From Pachyseris speciosa (taxonomy: Eukaryota; Cnidaria; Anthozoa; Scleractinia; Pachyseridae), in assembly GCA_016490735.1 (NCBI GenBank), contig JAEMWC010000555.1, positions 420,001 to 484,000 of the forward strand: a DNA stretch of 64,000 bases, in the 5' to 3' direction. Each line of letters begins with the position of its first letter. Within the stretch, counting starts at the first letter, position 1. The translations under genes and the position numbers were made by a program. Below the pieces are notes generated by a model. It made no database searches. It had not been told where the DNA came from and saw only the letters and a list, made by a program, of their open reading frames with translations. Positions 34,855 through 43,101 of this stretch are shown here, in pieces.

Positions 34855-34985
34855 TGTAATAATGTCTCCAGTGATCAAGTGAGTGGATGAGTGGATGAAG
34901 GGTAGTGGTTCAAGGAAATTTGGATTGATAACCCTCAACCGTCCGGACCTCGATTATTGATAAGGGAAAGTTTACATATTTCTAG
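34855..34985. repeat. Partial copy of the 51.6-59.6 kb array unit
   Basis: The block GGGTAGTGGTTCAAGGAAAT, followed by GATAACCCTCAACCGTCCGG, is the same as in every unit of the tandem array to the right of the Polinton. This shows that the array once began left of the Polinton. Confidence 0.8.
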
Positions 34986-35029
34986 CGGAGCCCGAAGGGC
35001 CGCCAAGCTGAGCACCATCGTTAAGAAAA

Positions 35030-36222
35030 TATGGTAACCCATCTGCTCGAGAAAATCTGGTTTTGGTTACCGTACGTACGTCGTACATACGTACGTACGC
35101 CCGTACGTCCGCCCCTCCATCTATGCCATGTGAAATGTCCCATTAATTGTGTGTTCTAACCCGCGTTTTGTGTACATCTTTTTGGGTACATCTTTTGATA
35201 TTGGACGTCAGTGTTATGGCCAATTGACACCTGTCAAAACAAGGTATTCGCTGACAAGTAGTGGGTGACCATATCGCAGGCTCAAGTTAAGACCTCATCG
35301 AGGTCAGCTGTTTTATTGAAGTTGACCACTGACCAGGTACTGGTTTTCGATTGGATCGCAGGCTTAAACCAGGTGTGGGACACCCAAACCAAAACGAGGT
35401 TTAAGTTTGCTCGCGCTTTGTGCGGCTCGAGATTTCACATTCAGTTGGTTTCTTCATTTTGAGCACAACAACTTCATTTTCTTCGAAGTTCTTGCTTTTA
35501 ATTCACGTAAAAGGCATTAAAATCAAGAACTACATAAAAGATACTCCGAAAGGTGAATTTTCAACTGATAAAATGGAAGAACAAAACGTTTTTGTCAGGA
35601 AATTCTTACATTTTGGATCTAGTTGTGTGGCGCATTGATTGTGTGGTTGAAAAACAAAATGAGTTCACGTTTTAAGGTCTTGTTCACTTTACCGCGGCAT
35701 CTTGCAGCTCACCACGAAAGTTCACTTAACAATTCAACGGCATTAATGGGAGGAAAGAGTAGCTCAAACTTGGTAGAAGAAGTTCTTTCTTTGAGCAAAC
35801 CGTTTGCTATTTTTGTAGATACGTGTTTTTGCTTCAGTGGATCGATGCGTATTTTCAAGTCGTAGAAAGCTCGACAACACAGGTAACTTAAATAAATTGA
35901 AGCTTAGCATATGAGGTTTAATCGTTATTACTTTTGTTCAGGAATGGAACTTGTATTTTTGTTTCGACCGGCTATAAATAACAATCTACTCGTTTTGGAC
36001 ACAAAGAAGTAGCTACTCGAATTGTTTGTTTGTTGTTTTCCAAGCGAACGAGTGTTTTCCTCCGCTTGGCTGACTGTACATTTTTTTTGACGTCAGTGTT
36101 TCTATAGTGTTAAGAACTGAAAGAAACGTTTGCCCTTATGTTATTAACACGTAATCGCAATGAGTCCTCGTAAAGTATCTCTCATGTTTTGCGCGACGAG
36201 GGCAATTTCAGCAAATTTCTGG

Positions 36223-36255
<33 letters not shown>

Positions 36256-36377
36256 AGCCCCATGCGATTACCTATCCAAACTATCAGGATTGTTTTCCTT
36301 TTTCTCTTTTCTACGACATTTAAGCTTATGTCTAAGCTTAACGTACCACGAAATATGTTTGTTAAGCCCCGGCTAAA
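35030..36377. other. Dispersed repeat and unassigned sequence
   Basis: Starts with the GAGAAAATCTGGTTTTGGTT repeat, followed by an alternating CGTACGTACGT tract (35,070-35,110). Plus-strand frames of 65-80 codons (35,265-35,865) show no recognisable domain. Confidence 0.45.
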
Positions 36378-36722
36378 GATCAAACATTTTCATCCAACAT
36401 CGTGTTTTTCACACATAACGTTTGGTGGCTAAACGCATAACAATGTTTGACCAAGCAGAGGACCAAGTGAGTCCAAAAAATGATTTTTGCGTATTATCGC
36501 TGAAGTTTCGACATTATGTGGTATATTTGGTTGCTTTTTACCGTTTGTGTGCGATTTGTTTGTTGGGGTGGCTAAACGATCAAACATTTGTTCGTAATGC
36601 GAAATTTTGGATGAACATGTTTGATCTCAATCAAACATGGAAAGCCTTTAATGCACTATTGTGAGAGGTGGCTGAACGTTCAAACATGCTCTCCCAACGA
36701 TGTTGGATGAAAATATTTGATC
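36378..36722. mobile_element. 345-bp MITE with GATCAAACATTTTCATCCAA ends
   Basis: The left end GATCAAACATTTTCATCCAA and the right end TTGGATGAAAATATTTGATC are inverted repeats. The interior contains further CAAACAT/ATGTTTG words and a GGTGGCTAAACG repeat, so subterminal repeats are present. It is non-coding. Confidence 0.75.
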
Positions 36723-36844
36723 ATTCTTAGATTGCTAAATTTGTTTTCTAACAAACACAAGCGTCGACTGTATTGTTTTCTTGTAATGTTTTGAAGTTCT
36801 GAACCACAGTCAATTCCTGTTGACTGCTCTAAACACAAAATACA

Positions 36845-37197
36845 GAATCGGTGAACCCTGTGTGTTTGTCCCGCTTGAAGTTTAGTGGCCTTTAGAAGAG
36901 CACATATTTTATTGTTTGTTGGCTTGGTATCATGTATTAATTTACTTTCAAAATTTACCAGTTGTACTTGATGAGTGGCTCTTTGTTTCGACAAGCAATA
37001 GATTTCGATGTAAATATTCGCTTGTTCTCGAAACGATTGTAATTCGTTTAACATAACCAATAAAAAACCTCGATGAAATAAGAATTTGATCAATGTGATA
37101 CATCTCTTTGTATCTGTAAATGTCTTCTAAAATAAATCTCTCCATGAGATATTTGCAGTTTCAAAGAAAAGTACTGCAAATGCCAACTCAAGGCTTT
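36845..37197. repeat. Left part of the array unit split by the Polinton
   Basis: This matches the array units at 52.6-52.93, 53.7-53.9 and 56-56.3 kb up to CTCAAGGCTTT. The remainder of the same unit (TTTTCGTTAAATTTGCGATA) resumes at 51,586, right of the Polinton. This fixes the insertion point precisely. Confidence 0.85.
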
Positions 37198-37569
37198 GAG
37201 TAGTATAGCCGGAGTTAAACTGCTACCGTTTTCGCAAAACTATCGTCCTCGTCGCTTCGCTCCTCGTCCTCGGTTTTTTGAAAACAGTAGTAGGTTAGCT
37301 CCGGCTATACTACTTAGAACGTATTAATAAAACAAACCAGTTAAACCAGTTTGACTAGACACCCAATTAGAGAAAGGTGGATGGGTAATAAATGTGTCAC
37401 CCAATTAGACGAAAGGGATACCAAGGAATACCGATGGCCCAGCCGGAAGAATTTTCCAGCGAAAATATAGGCAGGAGAATGCCGACAACCACACGCAAAG
37501 TGGAGGGGAGGAGAGAAAGCAAAGTTCAAACAAAGAAACCAACATCATTGTCTTCAATGGAAAATGTTG
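37198..37569. repeat. Polinton left terminal inverted repeat
   Basis: It pairs with 51,247-51,585 and is about 33 bp longer because of an insertion at about 37,437-37,472. The outermost 115 bp (37,202-37,316) are themselves palindromic (AGTATAGCCGGAG .. CTCCGGCTATACT). Further in are two copies of CACCCAATTAGA and then the start of an ORF. Confidence 0.92.
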
Positions 37570-37850
37570 ATGAAAAAGCGTTTGTTTCTCTTTATATCCC
37601 TCCACAAAAATGGGGAACAACCTCTTGTTCTGTTGTTGATTTGAAAAACAAAGACAAGCAGATTGTTGTGGATAGTTTGGAGGAGGATGAAGACGAAAAA
37701 GAGCAGTATTCCTTTCGTTGTTGGAAATGTACAGGATGTAATGAGGATGATGCTTGTTTACGAACTGGTGTTTCTCCTCCATTTTGGTCTGGAATGGAAG
37801 ACCTTCTTGCTTGGGTTTGGGATGAATGGATGGGGGGGTTGATATGTTGA
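37479..37850 (+). CDS. Polinton TIR-initiated protein, left copy (123 aa)
   Basis: The chosen start is the ATG at 37,479 because the same start and the first 30 codons (MPTTTRKVEGRRESKV..) are present in the opposite TIR. Upstream ATGs lie in or beside the TIR-specific insertion. After the shared basic start, the product turns acidic (DSLEEDEDEKEQ), then has a cysteine cluster (CWKCTGCNEDDAC) and a Trp-rich end (FWSGMEDLLAWVWDEW). I do not recognise the family. The start lies inside the TIR, so its promoter must too. The frame is intact. Confidence 0.65.
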   Translation: MPTTTRKVEGRRESKVQTKKPTSLSSMENVDEKAFVSLYIPPQKWGTTSCSVVDLKNKDKQIVVDSLEEDEDEKEQYSFRCWKCTGCNEDDACLRTGVSPPFWSGMEDLLAWVWDEWMGGLIC

Positions 37851-37886
37851 ATTTTTTTTTTTTTTACTTGGTAATATATAATAAAA

Positions 37887-38170
37887 ATGGTGCATGATGA
37901 TTTATTGCGTTATAATGTGAGCCAGGCTTTGATTACAGAGATAGACAAATGGTTGGGAAAGGAAATAAGAGATACCATAGATAAACCACTTATGCCCCAG
38001 GACACAATGATATGTCTCCCTGGCAGTACATAAAGAAAACAGGGGAAACACATTTTATTGATGAATGTGCACTTATAACATTCAAAGTTGTTAATTCTCT
38101 CCCAACTGATGAAAGATTTTTCATGAACGAAAGGTTGACCGATGAACGGTTTTATGACACTGTCAATTAA
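37887..38170 (+). pseudogene. Small Polinton ORF with one frameshift
   Basis: The frame starts with MVHDDLLRYNVSQALITEID and runs to a TAA at 38,025. The adjacent frame (WQYIKKTGETHFIDECALIT.. to DTVN) continues smoothly to 38,170. I read this as one gene of about 93 residues with a single-base indel near 38,010. The family is unknown. Confidence 0.5.
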
Positions 38171-38173
38171 ATA

Positions 38174-38193
38174 TCTGCGCAACAATATGAATG
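38174..38193 (+). promoter_or_regulatory. Upstream motif shared by two F-box-like ORFs (copy 1)
   Basis: TGCGCAACAATATGAATG ends in the ATG at 38,191. The same word with one change precedes the ATG at 38,564. It may be a promoter or initiator element, or a remnant of gene duplication. Confidence 0.45.
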
Positions 38194-38489
38194 GATTTGA
38201 TGGAAAAGGTCAATACTCTTCCTCCCAAGCTTCGGGAAAAGATTTTGAAGGAAGTTATTGAATTAAAATTGAAACAACGTTTTGATTTAGGTTGGGATTA
38301 ATTTTGGAATATATTGAAAACGCCCCATATTGTATTCATAATGAAAGAATTACAAAAATAACACAATGCAGAAAATGTACTTATTATTATGTTAAAAATG
38401 ACATGTGTTCCGTTTGTTTTGAAAAAGGTGTGCTTCACAATATTAAGAAGGGGTCTTTCATTAATGATAATATTTTTGAATTTCATTAA
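38191..38489 (+). pseudogene. F-box-like / zinc-ribbon small protein, frameshifted
   Basis: From the ATG at 38,191 the frame gives MDLMEKVNTLPPKLREKIL, an F-box-like start (LPPxLRxKI), and stops at 38,301. The next frame continues directly with ILEYIENAPYCIHNERITKI and a CxxC..CxxC pair (CRKC and CSVC). The paralogue at 38,564 shows that the segment before the stop should continue, so I infer one gene of about 100 residues with an indel near 38,299. F-box-like proteins in large DNA viruses recruit host ubiquitin ligases; whether this one does is unproven. Confidence 0.5.
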
Positions 38490-38546
38490 AATTATTTCAA
38501 GGAGGTTTTCATTCTAATATAATTATTTTATTTTGTGAATTAAAGA

Positions 38547-38566
38547 TTTGCGCAACAATATAAATG
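38547..38566 (+). promoter_or_regulatory. Upstream motif shared by two F-box-like ORFs (copy 2)
   Basis: TTGCGCAACAATATAAATG ends in the ATG at 38,564 and matches the motif at 38,174-38,193. Confidence 0.45.
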
Positions 38567-38752
38567 AATATTATGGAACAGATTTTTTCACTTCCACCAG
38601 AGTTGCGTGTAAAAATTTATGGATATTACACCAAAAACCAGTTAAAAGAATTTGAAGAAAGAAAAAAAAATGGCTGGGGAGCAGTTTTGGAAGAGCTGTT
38701 TATTCTTTTACGTAATTTCATATTTCCAAATTATTTTTCTGACCGAAGTTAA
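38564..38752 (+). CDS. F-box-like small protein (62 aa)
   Basis: The intact frame begins MNIMEQIFSLPPELRVKIYG. LPPELRxKIY is an F-box-like core, paralogous to the ORF at 38,191. Then come a charged segment (KNQLKEFEERKKNGWG) and a hydrophobic C-terminal stretch (ELFILLRNFIFPNYF). At 62 residues it holds little more than an F-box. It is the third small gene in the plus-strand cluster at the left end. Confidence 0.55.
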   Translation: MNIMEQIFSLPPELRVKIYGYYTKNQLKEFEERKKNGWGAVLEELFILLRNFIFPNYFSDRS

Positions 38753-38794
38753 CCCTCGCACGCGCAATTAAACAAATGACTTTTTTTATTAACA

Positions 38795-38923
38795 ATGATC
38801 GCTTCGTTGGTAATCCTTTTTCATTTTGTGAAAGAAGAATTTGTGTATCCGATTGTTTGTGAGGTGAAAAAAGAAATGGCGCGTGTGGTTGATGAAATTT
38901 TTTGTGAAGGTGCACCGTTTTAA
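38795..38923 (+). CDS. Short hydrophobic-start ORF (42 aa)
   Basis: The frame starts MIASLVILFHFVKEEFVYPI and ends with EIFCEGAPF. A hydrophobic N-terminus could insert in a membrane. The family is unknown. It might be chance coding, but it lies in line with the other small plus-strand Polinton genes. Confidence 0.3.
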   Translation: MIASLVILFHFVKEEFVYPIVCEVKKEMARVVDEIFCEGAPF

Positions 38924-39019
38924 AGAAAAAATGTTGTGTTATACCAATGGTAAAAGAAAAGAACAACGTTCGTTTTCAAGAAGCGGTTGAAAAATTGTTT
39001 GAAACATGTGACCAGTTAG

Positions 39020-39376
39020 TTGTCACGTTTCATCTTTGATTCCCCACTTATTTTTGGATCTGAAATTGAATATTGTTCACCAACACTTTTGAATTTTGAA
39101 AGGGAAACCAAACTTTTTTTGGAAAAATTTAAATTCAACTTTTGTTGGACACCTTCAAGATTTCCTTTCAAAATATTCAAAGGAAAACTTGATATTTTGA
39201 AAGACGCGATAGGTGAATTGGATGAAATTTTTTCTTCAATGGATACCTCATTTAATGTGTTGTATTCAACGAAAACAAATCATATAGGTTGGGATTGGGA
39301 TTTCTTGTTGAATGTTTGGGGAATAAGATATATGTTGAACAGTATCAAAGAAACAGCAGAAAACCAAGGGTGTTAA
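39020..39376 (+). CDS. Hypothetical Polinton protein (118 aa)
   Basis: An intact frame with coherent composition (MSRFIFDSPLIFGSEIEYCS.., ILKDAIGELDEIFSSM, GWDWDFLLNVWG). No family is recognised. It is the last of the left plus-strand genes and converges on the minus-strand PLA2-like gene. Confidence 0.5.
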   Translation: MSRFIFDSPLIFGSEIEYCSPTLLNFERETKLFLEKFKFNFCWTPSRFPFKIFKGKLDILKDAIGELDEIFSSMDTSFNVLYSTKTNHIGWDWDFLLNVWGIRYMLNSIKETAENQGC

Positions 39377-39401
39377 ACCCCAAGTCCCAACTTTTCTTTC
39401 G

Positions 39402-40245
39402 TGTTGAGCATGCCCCCATTGTCTCTTTTTCCAAGGGACAGCGTCCAAAGCTTTCACCATTTTCCTGTCAGCGGCATGCTTGCATTTTTGTTCGTCTTCA
39501 CCATATTTTTTTGCCCGGTGGCCACAAATGCTGTAATCCACATCATGTTGCATTGCAATAGCATCCGTTGCGCTGGTCGGTTTCTGTAATATTTCCAAGA
39601 TTTCACCTGTTTCAGGGTCAAAGCTCAGCTGATGATGAAGGGGGTTGTAAGGTCCAGTGTAATTGTGACCAGGAAGAGTCCAACCACCTTTTGGCGCCGG
39701 ACAACGCTTGGACATCAACACCAGACACATAGTACTTACGCAAGGTTTTCTTGAAAACATTCGCGAAACCACGGTGTTGGGGGATGGCTTTGCCGAAAGC
39801 TTTCAAAAACTTTATGTCAGTTGCAAACTTAGGAACCAACACACCCTGCGAAACAAACCGGGGATCAAACAGACTCCCAATACCTCTCCCATATCCGTTC
39901 CATTTTATCCAAGAGCCATAACTGGGGGAGCCACCCTGCTGCTTGTAGTCTGCATATTGGCGTTTGTATTCGGCGACCATTGCCCTCCCATCTTGTGCAG
40001 AAACTTCAGGGCCCTTGAAAAGTTTGGGATCAGAGATGACATCCCACAGTTTCTCAAAGTCAACGAAGGGAAAGGGAACAGGAACCCCTCGCCCGTCAAG
40101 ATAAGCGCCCTCTGCTCGAGAGGGCCCCGCTAGTTTCCCGACCCCTTCCTTGGAAGAAAGCGGGTTTTTGTTATCCCACAAATCGCACACTTGGCCTTCC
40201 CCATTTTTCGCCCATTTTTAGTTGTGACAACTCTTTCAGACCCAG
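39402..40245 (-). pseudogene. Phospholipase A2-like (parvovirus VP1-type) protein, frameshifted
   Basis: Minus-strand frames combine into one protein. The N-terminus (near 40,245) has a zinc-binding-like CAICG. A glycine- and tyrosine-rich middle (40,130-39,730) follows. The PLA2-like domain lies at 39,700-39,460: calcium-loop-like LPGHNYTGPYNPL, then the catalytic HDVDY, then the Cys-bearing CKHAADR. The loop has YTGPYN where viral enzymes usually have YxGPGN. In parvoviruses this domain helps particles leave endosomes; here the role is inferred. Two breaks are seen, near 40,160 and near 39,720. The gene starts the minus-strand structural block. Confidence 0.75.
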
Positions 40246-40297
40246 GCATGTTCGGGGTTTTACGTTTGTCTCGCACACAATACCAATTCACCATGAG

Positions 40298-40660
40298 TCA
40301 AGGTATATTCACGAAACAATTTTTTACAACCTGCTCATTGTGATGAACATTGTTAGAAAACATTTTCAGAATGTTTTTGTAACTTGTGCATTTGTTGCGT
40401 CCGTTGAGAAAAAGCAGGCAGTAATACCCACATCGCACACTTCCAATCCACTGGATTTGGTTGTCATTCTAAAGAAAGGTTTTGTGGCCTGCCTTTCGCA
40501 TTTCCTTTTCCCACTCGTCTGGGGGAGGCAGACCAAAAGAATCGAAATATTCAACCTCCTCCTGCCTTAAAGCAGGAGTCCGCCAGCAGCAAACCCAGTG
40601 TGTGCCCAAACGTTCGAGATCATCCAGGTTGACAATGCAGGGGGAATGCTGAAGGGTTTG
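40298..40660 (-). pseudogene. Adenovirus-type cysteine protease (adenain-like), broken
   Basis: The minus frame reads IVNLDDLERLGTHWVCCWR, then EYFDSFGLPPPDEWEKE, then (after one in-frame TAG) NDNQIQWIGSVRCGYYCLLF. This places the catalytic triad in the order of adenovirus-like proteases: His in GTHW, Asp in YFDSF, the oxyanion Gln in IQ and Cys in CGYYC. These enzymes mature capsid proteins. The expected N-terminal IPLKGVFSRKE lies just upstream in another frame. Both the frameshift and the TAG make this copy dead. Confidence 0.78.
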
Positions 40661-40990
40661 GTTTCTTTGCGTGAGAAAACACCCTTGAGTGGGATGCCAA
40701 TATATTCACCACCGCGGCGGTGGGGTCGACGAAGCCGCTTTGTGTTTGCAAAAAGCGGCTGAGATCTGTGTAATCATACATCCTGTCAGGAACGGTCAGG
40801 GTTTTCCAAGCTTCGCCTGTTTTCCGCCACTTGAAGGTGTTGTTGTCGTACTCTGCCGCGATGTTGTACCAGGAATAGCTCATGGTGATAAGCTCGTCGA
40901 GCGCCGCAATGTATTCTTTTCCTCAATCGAGTCTGAGGGGAGGGTCAAATCTTGTCGTGAAGTCGTGTGACTTTTGGTAGCCCCCCCTCC
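40660..40990 (-). pseudogene. Putative minor capsid (penton-like) protein, truncated
   Basis: The minus frame runs TRFDPPLRLD, a TGA, then KEYIAALDELITMSYSWYNI, NNTFKWRKTGEAWKTLTVPD and DYTDLSRFLQTQ. The pattern DPPLxLD..YxxAL, then SW.N, then a ..YxDLxxFL box recurs in Polinton minor capsid-like ORFs, so I propose that role with moderate confidence. After about 100 residues the frame runs straight into the protease N-terminus. This suggests that a deletion removed the rest of this gene, and perhaps the neighbouring capsid gene. Confidence 0.45.
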
Positions 40991-41058
40991 CCCTCCCCCC
41001 CATCATGTTGCAACTTGGCAAGGTTCGAGTCGAGTACTAGGTGACGCATTTCACCGCT

Positions 41059-42027
41059 TTATGCAATGGCGAAAATATTTTGAGCTTGCAATTCATTGAT
41101 GACACCACGTCGAAGCAGCTTTTCGATCAACGTGGAAAGTTGTTGGCGAGGCCTTGTCGAAAAATTGCCACCCCGTATCGAACCAAGGCCAATGTACAAG
41201 TCGTTGATTGCGTCGATGTCGTTTTTCCCAAGTCCGCTGCCCTTTTGTCTCACCTTCCACTCATCATCATCATCATCATCCTCAGTTTCAATCGCAGGCC
41301 AGTGCGACAAAACCGCCCGTTCCCAATCTGTGGTGGGTCGGGGTCTTGTTTCTTTCGGTGGGGTTCGTTTCAAACCCCTTTTCCCCGCTTGCAGCTGTTG
41401 CGGGAAAACACCTTCCCGCATTGGAGCAGGCCGCCCCCGTTCTCGGCGGGCCATTATCTCATCGCGGTGCCTTTCAAGATCCGCCACCGAAAACCCGTGG
41501 AATGGGGACGCTTTCTTTTTCACTCTGTAGTCGGGGTCGTTCCCACACTGTCTTAGAAGCCGGTTGATCGTTTGTAATTGGACAGATTCGCTGGTTCCTT
41601 CAAGCAGGCTGGGCACCTCTGATTCACCCCACGCTTGGCGTGGTGGTGGAGGGAGGGGAGCTTCATCATCATCATCATCAACTGGTGTTGGTGGTAGTAT
41701 TGGTGGTGGTGATGGTGATGGTGATGGTGTTGGTGATGGTGTTTCAACCTCTGGCCTGAAATTATCCCAATCAAACGGGTTAATTAGATCGAACTCATCC
41801 ATTGCGTAATCAGGACCTTCCACCTCTTCCACAGGAGCTTGTAAATCTAGGTCCAACCTTTTGGTAACCGGTTTCAAAAGCTTTTCAGCCTCGATCTGAC
41901 CAACTTGATTCGCTACCTTTTTTCTTTTAAACTTCTTCTTCTTCAGCGGATCTCCTGCTCTTGTTTTTCGACTTCCGCCTAAGCCTCGGTCATTTGGCGC
42001 CACTTTTTCAAAGACATTGGTATACAC
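41059..42027 (-). CDS. Proline-rich basic/acidic Polinton protein (322 aa)
   Basis: One of the few long intact frames in the element. The N-terminus is basic with a nuclear-localisation-like KKKKFKRKKV (residues about 29-38). A Pro/Ser linker (PSPTPSPSPSPPPILPPTP) is followed by an acidic run (DDDDDE), a charged middle and a second acidic run (EDDDDDDEW). The C-terminus (STLIEKLLRRGVINELQAQN) could be helical. No enzyme motif is present. Its position next to structural genes suggests a virion or core protein, by inference. Simple repeats in the gene create spurious His- and Ser-rich frames on the other strand. Confidence 0.6.
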   Translation of the reverse strand: MYTNVFEKVAPNDRGLGGSRKTRAGDPLKKKKFKRKKVANQVGQIEAEKLLKPVTKRLDLDLQAPVEEVEGPDYAMDEFDLINPFDWDNFRPEVETPSPTPSPSPSPPPILPPTPVDDDDDEAPLPPPPRQAWGESEVPSLLEGTSESVQLQTINRLLRQCGNDPDYRVKKKASPFHGFSVADLERHRDEIMARRERGRPAPMREGVFPQQLQAGKRGLKRTPPKETRPRPTTDWERAVLSHWPAIETEDDDDDDEWKVRQKGSGLGKNDIDAINDLYIGLGSIRGGNFSTRPRQQLSTLIEKLLRRGVINELQAQNIFAIA

Positions 42028-42040
42028 AGGAACGAAAAAA

Positions 42041-42677
42041 ATGCGAATCCCAAATTACGATCGTCCCACTTTAAAAAAAACCGCTTCATACGCGTACACC
42101 ACACAATGCCGGATGATATTTTTCGCCTGTTAATCTGCTGGCCAAGCGGTTCAGGTAAAACTAATACAATTGTGAAGATGCTTTATGATTTGTTATTTTT
42201 GACAAGCTTTACCTTTGCTCATAGAATCTTCATCAAGAAAAATATCAAGATTTATTGAGTACGTTTAAAGAATTCAGCTCTGCCCCTGAGGTTGGTTATG
42301 ATGTGATAGAGGCGTATGGTGGTGATGAAATTATTCCGCTTGAGGAGATGCCTTTCGACAACCAAAAAATTGTTGTTTTCGATGACATGGTTTGTGAAAA
42401 AAAACCAAGACGACGTTATAAATTATTTTGTTGGAGGGCGACACCGCAACTGCTCTGTGATTTATTTCACTCAATCCTTTTTCAAAACCCCAAAGCGATA
42501 CGCGATAACTGCAGTCATTCTGTGTTTCTGGTTTTCCCACTGCAGCAGAAAATAGACAAATCGCACAAGATTTGGATATTTTACCTCGTGATCTGGAGCG
42601 TGCAACGGATGAAGACATGCCTTTTTTTATTTTGACAGGCCCAAAAAAAGGTGGGGGAATTTTGATGAAAAAATATA
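42041..42677 (+). pseudogene. A32/FtsK-type DNA-packaging ATPase, frameshifted
   Basis: The frames combine to a start at 42,041 (MRIPNYDRPTLKKTASYAYT), Walker A CWPSGSGKTNT (near 42,140), EVGYDVIEAYGGDEIIPLEE, Walker B KIVVFDDMVCE (near 42,370) and the sensor-like GGRHRNCSVIYFTQSFFKTP (near 42,435-42,490). The downstream end is DILPRDLERATDEDMPFFIL. This is the genome-packaging ATPase shared by Polintons, virophages and large DNA viruses. At least three frameshifts (near 42,107, 42,230 and 42,400) inactivate it. It is divergent from the minus-strand 322-aa gene, with only about 14 bp between starts. Confidence 0.85.
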
Positions 42678-42968
42678 ATGGGGTGGTTTGCAAAAAAGCC
42701 TGGAGCAACGAGACACCCTGTGACCCGCGCAGATGCGCAAACATCCACCACCCCAACATTTTTTCATCTGATGAGCTCGGTTGTTTTTCCAGAAAACACA
42801 ACGAGAGCGAGCTGCACCTTGATTCCTGGCCAGGCGAAACCAACCTTTCTGTGGTACGAAATAACGCCCACTCTTCCAGCAAGAACACAGCTCATGCTTT
42901 TGACGGAATACAAGGGGTGCGAAGGGAAAGGAGGATTCTCCCCTCCCTCAAGTCGTCGGCGCCGATGA
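42678..42968 (+). CDS. MGWFAKKPG protein, first copy (96 aa)
   Basis: The frame starts MGWFAKKPGATRHPVTRADA and continues through FPENTTRASCTLIPGQAKPT and FLWYEITP. The same DNA start (ATGGGGTGGTTTGCAAAAA) recurs at 43,102 ahead of the fibre-like gene, so this may be a duplicated short fibre-related gene. The C-terminal Ser/Arg end may lie past a frameshift, as an adjacent frame (VVGADESFGVSAVHVSPLSS) looks more protein-like. The function is unknown. Confidence 0.45.
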   Translation: MGWFAKKPGATRHPVTRADAQTSTTPTFFHLMSSVVFPENTTRASCTLIPGQAKPTFLWYEITPTLPARTQLMLLTEYKGCEGKGGFSPPSSRRRR

Positions 42969-43101
42969 AAGTTTCGGTGTCAGTGCTGTTCACGTTTCAC
43001 CTTTGTCTTCCAGCAGCCAACCGAAACGTTTTTTGTCTCTCATTTACGTTTTCGAGTTGGCTGCTGGAAGACGAAGGTGAGAAAATTATTTCGAAATGTA
43101 T

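Noticed and set aside
41096..41809. His-, Ser- and Gly-rich ORFs opposite the 322-aa gene
   Set aside because: They are shadows of the Asp and Pro codon runs of the minus-strand gene.
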